Positions 8,712-16,361 of a stretch of 43,748 bases of DNA are shown here, piece by piece; the stretch's first letter is position 1, and each line of letters starts with the position of its first letter. Origin of the DNA: Planctomycetota bacterium (GTDB taxonomy: Bacteria > Planctomycetota > Phycisphaerae > Phycisphaerales > UBA1924); the NCBI GenBank assembly GCA_018242645.1, contig JAFEBN010000229.1, forward strand, positions 1 to 43,748, read 5' to 3'. The position numbers were made by a program, and so were the translations under genes. Under the pieces are notes generated by a model. That model searched no databases. It saw nothing but the letters and a program-made list of their open reading frames with translations, and was not told where the DNA came from.

Positions 8712-8726
8712 CTACGACAGTGGTAG
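8712..8726 (+). promoter_or_regulatory. BlaI-type operator O2
   Basis: CTACGACAGTGGTAG follows the same CTACnACnGTnGTAG pattern as the upstream site. The two centres are 22 bases apart, about two helical turns, so two repressor dimers would bind the same face of the DNA. This site lies over the predicted transcription start. Confidence 0.75.
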
Positions 8727-8750
8727 TAGAGCCGCGGCGGAGCCAGCGGC

Positions 8751-8776
8751 GGGGAGGGGAAGGGGCGGCGGCGGGG
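8751..8776 (+). promoter_or_regulatory. Potential G-quadruplex in the operon leader
   Basis: Four GGGG tracts (8751-8754, 8756-8759, 8762-8765, 8773-8776) with loops of 1, 2 and 7 bases match the canonical quadruplex pattern on the sense strand. They lie in the predicted 5' leader, shortly upstream of the GGAGGGAG stretch that precedes the repressor gene. Folding could affect translation, but there is no direct proof. Confidence 0.4.
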
Positions 8777-8805
8777 CCTTCCGGAGGGAGATTGCGAGCG
8801 TTTGT

Positions 8806-9198
8806 ATGGCACGAAAGCAGATTGAACTGGGCGAGGCCGAGCTGGACGTCATGAAGACGCTCTGGGACTTTGGCCCGCAGACGGTGCGTGAGGTGCTCAA
8901 CCGGCTGCATGAGCGCGGCCGGAACGTGGCGTATACGACGGTCATGACCTTCCTGACCCGCCTGGAGCAGAAGGGCGTGGTCGCGAGCGACAAGCGGGAC
9001 ACGGCTTATGTCTACCGACCCAAGGTTTCCCGCCAGAGCGTCACCCTCTCGCGCATCAAGGCTCTGGTGGACCAGCTCTACGACGGTGCGGCTGCGCCCA
9101 TGCTGGCGCAGTTGATCGAAAACCAGACATTCACGGCGGACGAGATTTCGCAGTTGCGGCGGCTGATCGAGGACCTGGACCCCAAGAAGCCCGAGTGA
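8806..9198 (+). CDS. BlaI/MecI/CopY-family transcriptional repressor
   Basis: This 130-residue winged-helix repressor has the typical BlaI/MecI length. The N-terminal DNA-binding domain runs from about residue 8 (GEAELDVMKTLWDFGPQTVREV) through VAYTTVMTFLTRLEQKGVV, where the recognition helix and wing sit, to YVYRPKVSR. The C-terminal half is the helical dimerisation region and ends with a Lys/Pro/Glu tail. In known systems a membrane M56 peptidase triggers cleavage of the repressor within its dimerisation region; the next gene encodes such a peptidase nine bases downstream. Two palindromic operators overlap the promoter, so it should repress its own operon. The inducer need not be a beta-lactam: this family pair is common in Planctomycetota with unknown signals. 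Confidence 0.92.
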   Translation: MARKQIELGEAELDVMKTLWDFGPQTVREVLNRLHERGRNVAYTTVMTFLTRLEQKGVVASDKRDTAYVYRPKVSRQSVTLSRIKALVDQLYDGAAAPMLAQLIENQTFTADEISQLRRLIEDLDPKKPE

Positions 9199-9207
9199 GA
9201 GGTGGTC

Positions 9208-11940
9208 ATGGAACTGCTGGCGGAGTTGATGCGGGGTTTGTGGATCGGCGGGCTGGCGGCGACGCCGCTGGTGCTGGCGATCGGCGTGATCTGCCGCGTG
9301 AAGGGACTGAGCCCTTCGACGAGGCACTTGCTGTGGTCCGCGGTGCTGGTGTCGTTTGTGACGCCCGCGGTCGGGATGATGATCTGGCGGCCGGACTGGT
9401 TCCGGACGGAGCGCATCCTGGCCGTGGCGGACGCGGCGATCACGAGCATGGGCAGCGTGGTGAGCGATCGCGCCGCTGAACCCGCGGACGTAGAGAAGAA
9501 GAAGGAAGAACTGCCGCGGTCGACGTTCGTCGGGCCGCTGCTGCTGCCGGCGATCAACTCGATGGTGATGGAGAAGCCGGAGCAGAATCGTGCGCGTCCG
9601 GTGATCGATGAGCGGACTGGTCGGGCACCCACGGTCGCGGGGGCGGTTGGAGTGTCGACGGGGGTTGGGAGTGGCGTGGACAGCTTGCCGCGGGTGACCG
9701 GGAATGAGCGGCCGGCGATGGCGCGGATCGGCTCGAGCGCGCCGGTGAGCGCTGCGTTGGAGCGGCGCGGGCAGGATGTGCGACCGGCGGAGGCGGAAGT
9801 CAAGACAAAAACGGCGGAGACGCCCAGCGCGCTGCGCCGCGTGACGGAAACGGCGACGGGTCTGCGCGATGTGGTGGTGTCGAATCCGCCGATTCCGGCG
9901 TGGCTGTGGCTGGGCGTCGCGGCATTGATCGTGGTCGTGAGCATGTGGCGCACGCTGCGGGCGCGCCAGATGCTGAGCGGCGCGGAAGAAGCCGACGTGC
10001 GCGTGCGGCACATGGTGCTGGAGGAATCGGAGCGGATCGGGTTGTCGCGCGTGCCAGGCGCGTACTTCGTGGATGCGCCGGTCTCGCCGATGATCTGGTG
10101 CGGGTTGAAGCCGCGCCTGATCCTGCCGCGCGGACTGTGGGGAGCGCTCGATGAATCTTCGCAGCGCGCAGTGCTGGTGCACGAACTGGCGCACGTGCGG
10201 CGGATGGATCACGTGATGTGCTGGGTGGACCTGGTGATCGGCGCGATCTACTGGTGGCATCCGCTCACGTGGTGGACGAGGCGGAAGCTGCATGATGAAG
10301 CCGAAGCAAGCTGCGATGCGTGGGTGATCCGCGCGTTGCCGGAAAATCGCCGCGCGTACGCGACGGCGCTGCTTGCAACAAAATCATTTGTGAGCATGAA
10401 GGGGCGGGTGTCCGGTCCGTGGGGAGTCGGTGGTGGTGGGGGTGGTGGGGGAGGTGGGGGGAGGTCGATCGCGGGAGGAGTCGGCGTGTTGTCTGGTTCG
10501 GCACAGAAGATGGCAAGGAGAATTACGATGGTGATGACGCAGAAAACGGCTCCGAAGATGTCGATGGTGAGCGGGTGCGTGGCGCTCGCAGTGCTCGGCT
10601 TGGGCACGTTTGTGATGCCCGGGCTGGCCTGTCCTCCCGAGGAAGGCGGCAAGGCCGTCAAGGTCGAAACGCCCAACGTCGTGGTGGTGACGCCGGGTTC
10701 GCCGACCAAGGCGAAGGCGTCGAAGAACAAGAGCGCGCAAAGCGGTTCGATGTTCTTCGGCGAAGCGCCGGCGCTGGAAGCCATGAAGTCGAAGAAGGCT
10801 GTCGGCGGCCAGGGCTTTGCGATGCCGCCGATGCCGCCTGCCGCGGCGATGGCGCCCATGGCTCCGATGGGACCGATGGGTCAGAACGGCGTGATGGTCC
10901 TGCGGGCGCCGAAAGCTTCGGGCGGCGAGTGCGGCCCCTCGCGGAACAAGTCGCTCGCCGCGGCGACGGACCTGAAGGCGGGGAAGATCGCCAAGGTGTA
11001 CGTGCTGCCGCCGGGCAAGTCGCAGGCATTCTGGCAGCTCATGAGCCGCAGCGACGTGCCGGTGTTTGTTGAAAATCGCGGCAATGCGATCGTGGTGTAC
11101 GCGACGGAAGCGCAGCACCCGACGATCGAGGGCTTCATCAAGATCATCAGCCCGGGCGCGACCAACCAGGCCGCGCCGCGATCGGGCGGCGGCGCCCAGG
11201 GCCGCGGCGCCGCGCGGTCGCCCGATGCCCGCGCAGCACAGGCCGCGGAGCTCCGTTCCTATCAGCAGGCTCTGCGTGAGATGGAGCGCGGCCGTGCGCA
11301 GCTCGAGCGCGAGGCCGATCGGATGCGCCAGCAGGCCGAGCGCACGCGCGAGCAGCAGCAGCGGATCGAAGAGGCCGCGGAACGCCTGCAGGATCAGGCC
11401 GCCGAACTGGAAGAAGAAAGCGCCCGCAAGTCGGTCGAAGAAGCGGCGGAGAAGATGCGTGCCAAGGCCGAGGCGATCGGCAATCACTCGGACGAGGTGG
11501 AGCACCAGGCCGACGAACTCGAACACAAGATGGACGAGCTCGAAGCCAAGGCCGACGAACTCGAGGCCCGGATCGACCAGGCCGAGGCCGCCCTGGAAGC
11601 GGATGACGAGCTCGCCGAACTGGATGAAGAATCGGCCGACATGATCCCCGAAATGATGGTGATCGAGGGCGACGACATGGACGCGCCCATCGACACCGAC
11701 GTGCTGGATGACGAGGCCGACGAGGACGACGCCGGCACCCCCGCCCCAAGCCCCTTCCCCGTTCCTTCCACCCCCACCCCTCCCCCGGCAGTGATTCCCG
11801 CTCCGGCCATGCCCGCCGCGCCTTCCGCACCCGCGGGCGCGACCCCGTCGGCTGATCCGGTGACGGCGCCGGCGGTGCCAGTGCCGGCAAAGGCTCCCTC
11901 GACAGTTACGCCGTCGATTGCTTCGACGCGTCACGCCTGA
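9208..11940 (+). CDS. BlaR1-like M56 membrane metallopeptidase with atypical sensor region
   Basis: This 910-residue membrane protein has an M56 peptidase domain with HELAH at 325-329 and a downstream EAEASCDAW segment of the kind supplying further zinc-site residues. Membrane helices occur near the N-terminus (residues about 8-30 and 38-58), before the peptidase (about 231-251) and after it (SGCVALAVLGLGTFVMPGL). The usual C-terminal penicillin-binding sensor is absent. Instead there is a glycine run, a small alpha/beta-looking unit (about 593-650, KVYVLPPGKSQAFWQLM onward), a long charged coiled coil (about 675-805), and an acidic then Pro-rich tail. The ATG at 9208 is preferred over GTG at 9202 because AGAGGTGG precedes it. 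It should sense an envelope state and inactivate the upstream repressor; the signal is unknown. Confidence 0.88.
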   Translation: MELLAELMRGLWIGGLAATPLVLAIGVICRVKGLSPSTRHLLWSAVLVSFVTPAVGMMIWRPDWFRTERILAVADAAITSMGSVVSDRAAEPADVEKKKEELPRSTFVGPLLLPAINSMVMEKPEQNRARPVIDERTGRAPTVAGAVGVSTGVGSGVDSLPRVTGNERPAMARIGSSAPVSAALERRGQDVRPAEAEVKTKTAETPSALRRVTETATGLRDVVVSNPPIPAWLWLGVAALIVVVSMWRTLRARQMLSGAEEADVRVRHMVLEESERIGLSRVPGAYFVDAPVSPMIWCGLKPRLILPRGLWGALDESSQRAVLVHELAHVRRMDHVMCWVDLVIGAIYWWHPLTWWTRRKLHDEAEASCDAWVIRALPENRRAYATALLATKSFVSMKGRVSGPWGVGGGGGGGGGGGRSIAGGVGVLSGSAQKMARRITMVMTQKTAPKMSMVSGCVALAVLGLGTFVMPGLACPPEEGGKAVKVETPNVVVVTPGSPTKAKASKNKSAQSGSMFFGEAPALEAMKSKKAVGGQGFAMPPMPPAAAMAPMAPMGPMGQNGVMVLRAPKASGGECGPSRNKSLAAATDLKAGKIAKVYVLPPGKSQAFWQLMSRSDVPVFVENRGNAIVVYATEAQHPTIEGFIKIISPGATNQAAPRSGGGAQGRGAARSPDARAAQAAELRSYQQALREMERGRAQLEREADRMRQQAERTREQQQRIEEAAERLQDQAAELEEESARKSVEEAAEKMRAKAEAIGNHSDEVEHQADELEHKMDELEAKADELEARIDQAEAALEADDELAELDEESADMIPEMMVIEGDDMDAPIDTDVLDDEADEDDAGTPAPSPFPVPSTPTPPPAVIPAPAMPAAPSAPAGATPSADPVTAPAVPVPAKAPSTVTPSIASTRHA
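10427..10463 (+). repeat. G-rich low-complexity tract inside the M56 gene
   Basis: A run of GGT and GGG codons encodes an uninterrupted glycine stretch between the peptidase domain and the following membrane helix. It acts as a flexible linker at protein level. At DNA level it is prone to slippage and could form a G-quadruplex, so length variation between strains would not be surprising. Confidence 0.7.
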
Positions 11941-12062
11941 AGACCTCCTTCGCGATCCTCACGCCTTGCCTAGCGGCCCGGTGTGGGGTTGTCCGGAACA
12001 CGAGAAGAGTGTGGAAGCAAGCGGGGCCTGGCTCGCCGGGCTGTTGCTGCGCGGAGATGGTC

Positions 12063-15000
12063 ATGCGAAAGACTGTGTGGCTTGCGGGCGTGCTGCTGGG
12101 TGCGGCTTCGTGCCTGGGCGCGGATGAGAAGGCGTACCGGGCGGGGATCGGCCTGGCGAACAGGGGCGCCAACGAGGCGGCGATCGTTGAGTTGCAGAAG
12201 TACCTGGGCTCGGATACGCCCGGCGCCAATGTGGCGACGGCGCAGTACACGCTTGGTGTGTGCTTGGCGCGGGTTGGGAAGTATGCGGATGCGGGCAGGG
12301 CGCTCGATCGCGTGGTGGAACTGCCGGACTTTGCATTTCGATCGGATGCGCGGCTGCTTCGGGCGCAGTGCGCTTCGGCGATGGGGCAGGACGCGGAAGC
12401 GGCGGCGATGCTTCGCAAGCTGCTGAAAGAGGCGCCGAGTTTCGAGCGGCTGGATCAGGCGGCGCTGCTCTATGCGGAATCGCAGTATCGCGCGGGCAAG
12501 TACGCGGCGGCGCGGAATGCGACGCAGGACTTTGCGACTCGCTGGCCGGCGAGTGAGCTGAAAGATCGCGCGGAGTACATCGGCGCGCTGGCGCAGCTGG
12601 GGGGCGGTGATGCGGCGGGCGCTGAAGCGCGGTTGACGGAGCTCGCGAAGCGGAGCGGGGATGGGCCGCTGGCGGGAGGGGTTTCGCTGGCGCTCGCGCA
12701 GTGCGCGGAGGCGCGGGGTGATGCGGTGTCGGCGCGAGCGGCCTTTGAGCGCGCGGGGTCGGTGGGTGATGCGACGGTCAAGCTGGAGGCGGGTTTGGGC
12801 GCGGCGCGGACTGCGCGGAACGCGGGGGATGTCGCTTCGGCGCAGGCGGCGCTGGCGAAACTTGATGGCGGCGCGTGGACGCCGGAGCAGCGGACCCTAA
12901 TCGACCTGGAGCGGGGCGCGCTGATGCTGCGCGAGGGGAAGGTCGCGGAAGCGGTGGGCGTGTTTGAGAAGATCGGGCGCGAGGGGCCGGCGAATACGCG
13001 CGCGCTTGCGGGGTACTGGAAGGCGAAGGCGGATCTGCAGGCGGGCAACGCGAAGGCGGCGGCGAAGGCGCTTGAAATTTTGAGCGGGGAAGCGGGTGCG
13101 CAGGCGCTGTTGCCGGAGATTCTGTTTGATCGCGCGGTGGCGCTGTCGCAAGCGGGCGATGACAGCGGGGCGCTGGCGCTGTGGAAAGAGTGGGGCGGGA
13201 AGTTTGGGGGGAACCGGCTTGCGCCTGCCGCGGCGTTGGCGGAGGCGGGGTGCCTGTACCGGCTGGGGAAGTATGACGAGTGCGGGGCGCTCTGCGAGGG
13301 GCTGATCGAGAAGGGCGGGGCGCGGCGCGGGGAAGCGCTGCTGCTGCTGGCGGAGAGCCGTTTCTTCCAGGAGCGGTACGCGGAAGCGCTGGCGGGCTAT
13401 TCGGCGATCGCGGGAGCGGGGGAGAATGGAGCGCGGCGAGCAGAAGTGCGGCGCGGGCTGTGCCTGCTCAAGCTGCAGCGAGGGGATGAGGCTGCTTCGG
13501 CTTTGCAGAAGGCGCTGGAATCATCGCAAGGCGAACTCGAGCCGGCGCTTCAGGCGGCGGCGTTGTCGGCGCTGGGAGAGATGGCGTTTGCGAAGGAAGA
13601 CTGGGCGAGCGCTGAGAAGTGGTTTGCGCGCGCGGGTTCGGTGTCGGGGAGCGGGCTGGCGCCGGATGCGCAGGTGCGGCTGGGCGTGGCCATGGCGAAG
13701 CAGGGGCGCGGCAACGAGGCGCTGGTTGTGCTGGAGAAAGCGGCGACTGGCGCGAGCGGCACGCCGATGGCGAACTTTGCTTCGTTTGAATACGCGAAGG
13801 TGTTGAGCGCCAGCGGACGCGGTGCGGAAGCGATAAAGTTGCTGGAGCAAGTCGCGCGGTCGGAGAAGGGATCGGCGTTGGGAACGGCGGCGGTCCGGCA
13901 GCTCGCCTCGGTCGCGTCGGAGACGGGCGACGCCAAGAAAGCGGCGGAGTTGTTGACGACCTTGCCCGCGGGTGAAGCGGGACAGGGGTTGCTGCTGGAG
14001 CAGGCGGGGGCGTGGCTTGCCGCGGGGGAATATGCGAAAGCGGCGGAGGCGTGCGAGACGTTTCTGTCGAGCAAGCCCAAGGGGAAGCCGGCGGCGACGG
14101 CGCGGGCGCGTCATGCGATCGCGATGAACCGGCTGGGCAAGCACGAGGATGCGATCCGGGAGCTCAAGGCGCTCGAACCGAAGATGGCGCTGCTGGACGC
14201 TGATGTCGCGTGCGGCGCGGTGTACGAGTGGGCGCTGGCGCTGCGATCGCTTGATCGAAAGGATGAAGCGGCGGAGGCGTATCAGCGGGTGCTGGACGGA
14301 CCGGGGTTGACGCCGGTGATCGAGGCGTATGCCGCGCTGGACTTGTGCCAGATCAGGCTTTCTGGCGGCAAGTCGGAGGGGACAGCGGGACTGCTGGATC
14401 GGACCAAGGCGGCGACGGACAAGTTGAGTGCTTCGCAGGCGGAGCCGGTGCGGGAGCGCGAGTTGTATCTGCGCGGGCTGGTGCTTCTGGCTGATGGGAA
14501 GGCGTCGGATGCCGCGGCGGCGCTGGCGTTGTTCCTGAAGCAGTGGCCGGAGAGCGCGATCGCGCCGTCGGTGCGGTTGTCTCTGGCGGACGCGTATGCG
14601 AAGAGCGGCCGGTTGAAGGAAGCCTCGGATGCGTTGGCGCAGGCGGCGTCGGACCCGAAGGCGGGCGCGGAGAAGGCGGTCGTGCTGCTGAAACTGGGCG
14701 AGTCGGCGGCGGCATCGGGCCAGTGGGAGCAGAGCGAGAAGGCGTACGGCCAGTACCTGGAGACGAACGGGCAGGATGCGCTGTGGTTCAAGGCGCGGTT
14801 CGGTCAGGGATGGGCGATGGAGAACCAGGGCCGGCACGCCGAAGCGATCAGGGCGTATGCGGACGTGGTGGAACGGCACGAGGGGCCGACGGCGGCGCGG
14901 GCGCAGTTCCAGATCGGCGAGTGCCTGTATGCCCAGAAGAAGCTGGGCGAGGCGGTCGCGGAATTTCTGAAGGTGGACGTGCTGTACGCGTATCCGGAGT

Positions 15001-15182
15001 GGAGCGCTGCGGCGTTGTACGAGGCGGGGCGGTGTCTGCGCGAGCAGGGGAAGGGCGCGGAGGCGTCGAGGCAGTTTGCGGATGTGGTGAAGCGGTTCCC
15101 GGAGACGCGCTGGGCGGCGCTGGCGAAAGAGATGCAGACCGCTTCGGCGGAAACCGCGGGCGGCGTGCCCGGCGGGCGCTGA
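12063..15182 (+). CDS. Giant exported tetratricopeptide-repeat protein
   Basis: This protein of about 1039 residues is built almost entirely of TPR helical hairpins. A signal peptide (RKTVWLAGVLLGAASCLGA) directs export; the SC could serve as a weak lipobox, so it may be a lipoprotein. Repeats continue to the C-terminus, for example GRCLREQGKGAEASRQFADV, a form typical of the Tol-associated YbgF/CpoB-like and BamD-like TPR families. The ATG at 12063 is chosen because GGAGATGG lies directly upstream and it begins the signal peptide; earlier in-frame starts add unrelated residues. The gene lies 122 bases after the M56 peptidase gene and 22 bases before exbB. The context suggests a periplasmic scaffold for an ExbB/ExbD-driven complex. 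Alanine content is very high. Confidence 0.88.
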   Translation: MRKTVWLAGVLLGAASCLGADEKAYRAGIGLANRGANEAAIVELQKYLGSDTPGANVATAQYTLGVCLARVGKYADAGRALDRVVELPDFAFRSDARLLRAQCASAMGQDAEAAAMLRKLLKEAPSFERLDQAALLYAESQYRAGKYAAARNATQDFATRWPASELKDRAEYIGALAQLGGGDAAGAEARLTELAKRSGDGPLAGGVSLALAQCAEARGDAVSARAAFERAGSVGDATVKLEAGLGAARTARNAGDVASAQAALAKLDGGAWTPEQRTLIDLERGALMLREGKVAEAVGVFEKIGREGPANTRALAGYWKAKADLQAGNAKAAAKALEILSGEAGAQALLPEILFDRAVALSQAGDDSGALALWKEWGGKFGGNRLAPAAALAEAGCLYRLGKYDECGALCEGLIEKGGARRGEALLLLAESRFFQERYAEALAGYSAIAGAGENGARRAEVRRGLCLLKLQRGDEAASALQKALESSQGELEPALQAAALSALGEMAFAKEDWASAEKWFARAGSVSGSGLAPDAQVRLGVAMAKQGRGNEALVVLEKAATGASGTPMANFASFEYAKVLSASGRGAEAIKLLEQVARSEKGSALGTAAVRQLASVASETGDAKKAAELLTTLPAGEAGQGLLLEQAGAWLAAGEYAKAAEACETFLSSKPKGKPAATARARHAIAMNRLGKHEDAIRELKALEPKMALLDADVACGAVYEWALALRSLDRKDEAAEAYQRVLDGPGLTPVIEAYAALDLCQIRLSGGKSEGTAGLLDRTKAATDKLSASQAEPVRERELYLRGLVLLADGKASDAAAALALFLKQWPESAIAPSVRLSLADAYAKSGRLKEASDALAQAASDPKAGAEKAVVLLKLGESAAASGQWEQSEKAYGQYLETNGQDALWFKARFGQGWAMENQGRHAEAIRAYADVVERHEGPTAARAQFQIGECLYAQKKLGEAVAEFLKVDVLYAYPEWSAAALYEAGRCLREQGKGAEASRQFADVVKRFPETRWAALAKEMQTASAETAGGVPGGR

Positions 15183-15204
15183 AGTCGGAAAGGAGCAACA
15201 GAGC

Positions 15205-15924
15205 ATGTGGTCGTTATTCACGTTGATGCAGAGCGAGGCGGCGCCGTCGGGATCGATCGTTTCGACGGTGCTCGACATGGTGCTCAAGGGCGGCTGGTCG
15301 ATGGTGCCCTTGGGCGTGTGCTCGCTGGTGGCGGTCACGCTGATTGTGGAGCGTTCGATCCTGACGCGAGCGGGGCGGATCGCGCCGGCCGGGCTGGTCG
15401 AGACGCTGAAAGGGCTGAAGCGTCATCCGCGGCAGGCGCTGGCGGCGTGCCAGAAGGATGCGAGTCCGCTGGCGCGCGTGCTTGAAGCGACGATCAAGGC
15501 GCGGCACGAGACGCGGGATGTGCAGGACAAACTGGCGCTCGAGGCGGGCGAGCGCGAGGTGCTGAAGTTGAAGCAGCGGATGAGGCTGCTGTCGGTGCTG
15601 CCGCAGGTCGCGACGATGCTGGGGCTGCTGGGCACGGTGGTGGGGATGATCCGGACGTTCACGGTGATTGCGGCGTCGGGCGAGGCGCTGGGCAAGACGG
15701 AGCGTCTGGCGCAGGGGATTTACGAGGCGTGGACGGCGACGGCGGCGGGCCTGGTTATCGCCATTCCGACGCTGATCGCGTATCACCTGATCCTGGCGCG
15801 GATTGATCGCGCGGCGTCGCAGCTGGATGCGGGCGTGCGGGCGTGGCGGGAGAGCGAAGAGCCCGAAGCGCTGGTGGAGCCGGCGGCGAGCGTGGACGGC
15901 GAACTGGCTCTGGCGAAGGGGTAA
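15205..15924 (+). CDS. exbB: MotA/TolQ/ExbB proton channel family protein
   Basis: This 239-residue inner-membrane protein is the ExbB/TolQ-type stator that works with ExbD to turn proton flow into mechanical force on a TonB-like partner. Three membrane helices are visible: about 30-50, 129-151 (LLSVLPQVATMLGLLGTVVGM) and 177-199 (ATAAGLVIAIPTLIAYHLI). A cytoplasmic charged loop of about 75 residues separates the first two. The TLLGLLGTVxGM-like and TAAGLxIAIP signatures are family hallmarks. GGAAAGGAG precedes the ATG by nine bases. The gene sits between the TPR gene and exbD (three-base gap). ExbB, TolQ and other subtypes cannot be separated by sequence alone, but there is no TolA or TolB nearby except the PD40 protein two genes on. 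Confidence 0.93.
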   Translation: MWSLFTLMQSEAAPSGSIVSTVLDMVLKGGWSMVPLGVCSLVAVTLIVERSILTRAGRIAPAGLVETLKGLKRHPRQALAACQKDASPLARVLEATIKARHETRDVQDKLALEAGEREVLKLKQRMRLLSVLPQVATMLGLLGTVVGMIRTFTVIAASGEALGKTERLAQGIYEAWTATAAGLVIAIPTLIAYHLILARIDRAASQLDAGVRAWRESEEPEALVEPAASVDGELALAKG

Positions 15925-15927
15925 GAC

Positions 15928-16341
15928 ATGGTGATTCGCAACGCGGAGAGCGGTTCGGACGTGCACATCGACTTTGTGCCGATGGTGGACGTGCTGTTCA
16001 ACCTGCTGATTTTCTTCCTGATCGCGACGAGCATGGTGCAGGCGGAGCGGGAGATGCGTGTTGCGCTGCCGCAGGCGGCATCATCGGGACCGATCACGGC
16101 GTCGCTGCGGGACCTTGTGATCACGGTGAACGCGGAGGGGCGTGCGTTTGTCGGCGGCAAGCCGGTGGACGATGCGGCGCTTGCGGAAATGATCCGGGGC
16201 GCGCTGCGGAGTAACCCGAACCAGAAGGTGAGCGTGCGCGGCGATCGCAACGCTGCGTACGCGAGCGTGGCGCGGGTGCTCGACGTGTGCAAGGGCGCGG
16301 GCGCGCAGCAGCCGTATCTCGAGACGATTCCGATCAGGTGA
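15928..16341 (+). CDS. exbD: ExbD/TolR-family biopolymer transport protein
   Basis: This 137-residue protein has one N-terminal membrane helix (about 17-36, VPMVDVLFNLLIFFLIATS) with D21, the conserved proton-carrying aspartate of ExbD/TolR. A periplasmic domain follows, containing VITVNAEGRAFVGGKPVD and VSVRGDRNAAYASVARVLDVCKG, the usual ExbD fold. It should form the force-generating complex with the upstream ExbB. The gene begins three bases after exbB and is followed 20 bases later by the large PD40/prenyltransferase-repeat gene, so all three are almost certainly co-transcribed. The sequence is full length and the key aspartate is present. Confidence 0.93.
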   Translation: MVIRNAESGSDVHIDFVPMVDVLFNLLIFFLIATSMVQAEREMRVALPQAASSGPITASLRDLVITVNAEGRAFVGGKPVDDAALAEMIRGALRSNPNQKVSVRGDRNAAYASVARVLDVCKGAGAQQPYLETIPIR

Positions 16342-16361
16342 TCGCCGGAAGGAAGCGGACG

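Noticed and set aside
8806..11940. Beta-lactam resistance operon
   Set aside because: The repressor and peptidase families match, but there is no beta-lactamase or penicillin-binding sensor domain, so a beta-lactam role is not supported.
13521..15338. Minus-strand frame of about 600 codons opposite the TPR gene
   Set aside because: Very high Arg content and no recognisable motif; it crosses the TPR/exbB boundary. Shadow of the plus-strand genes.
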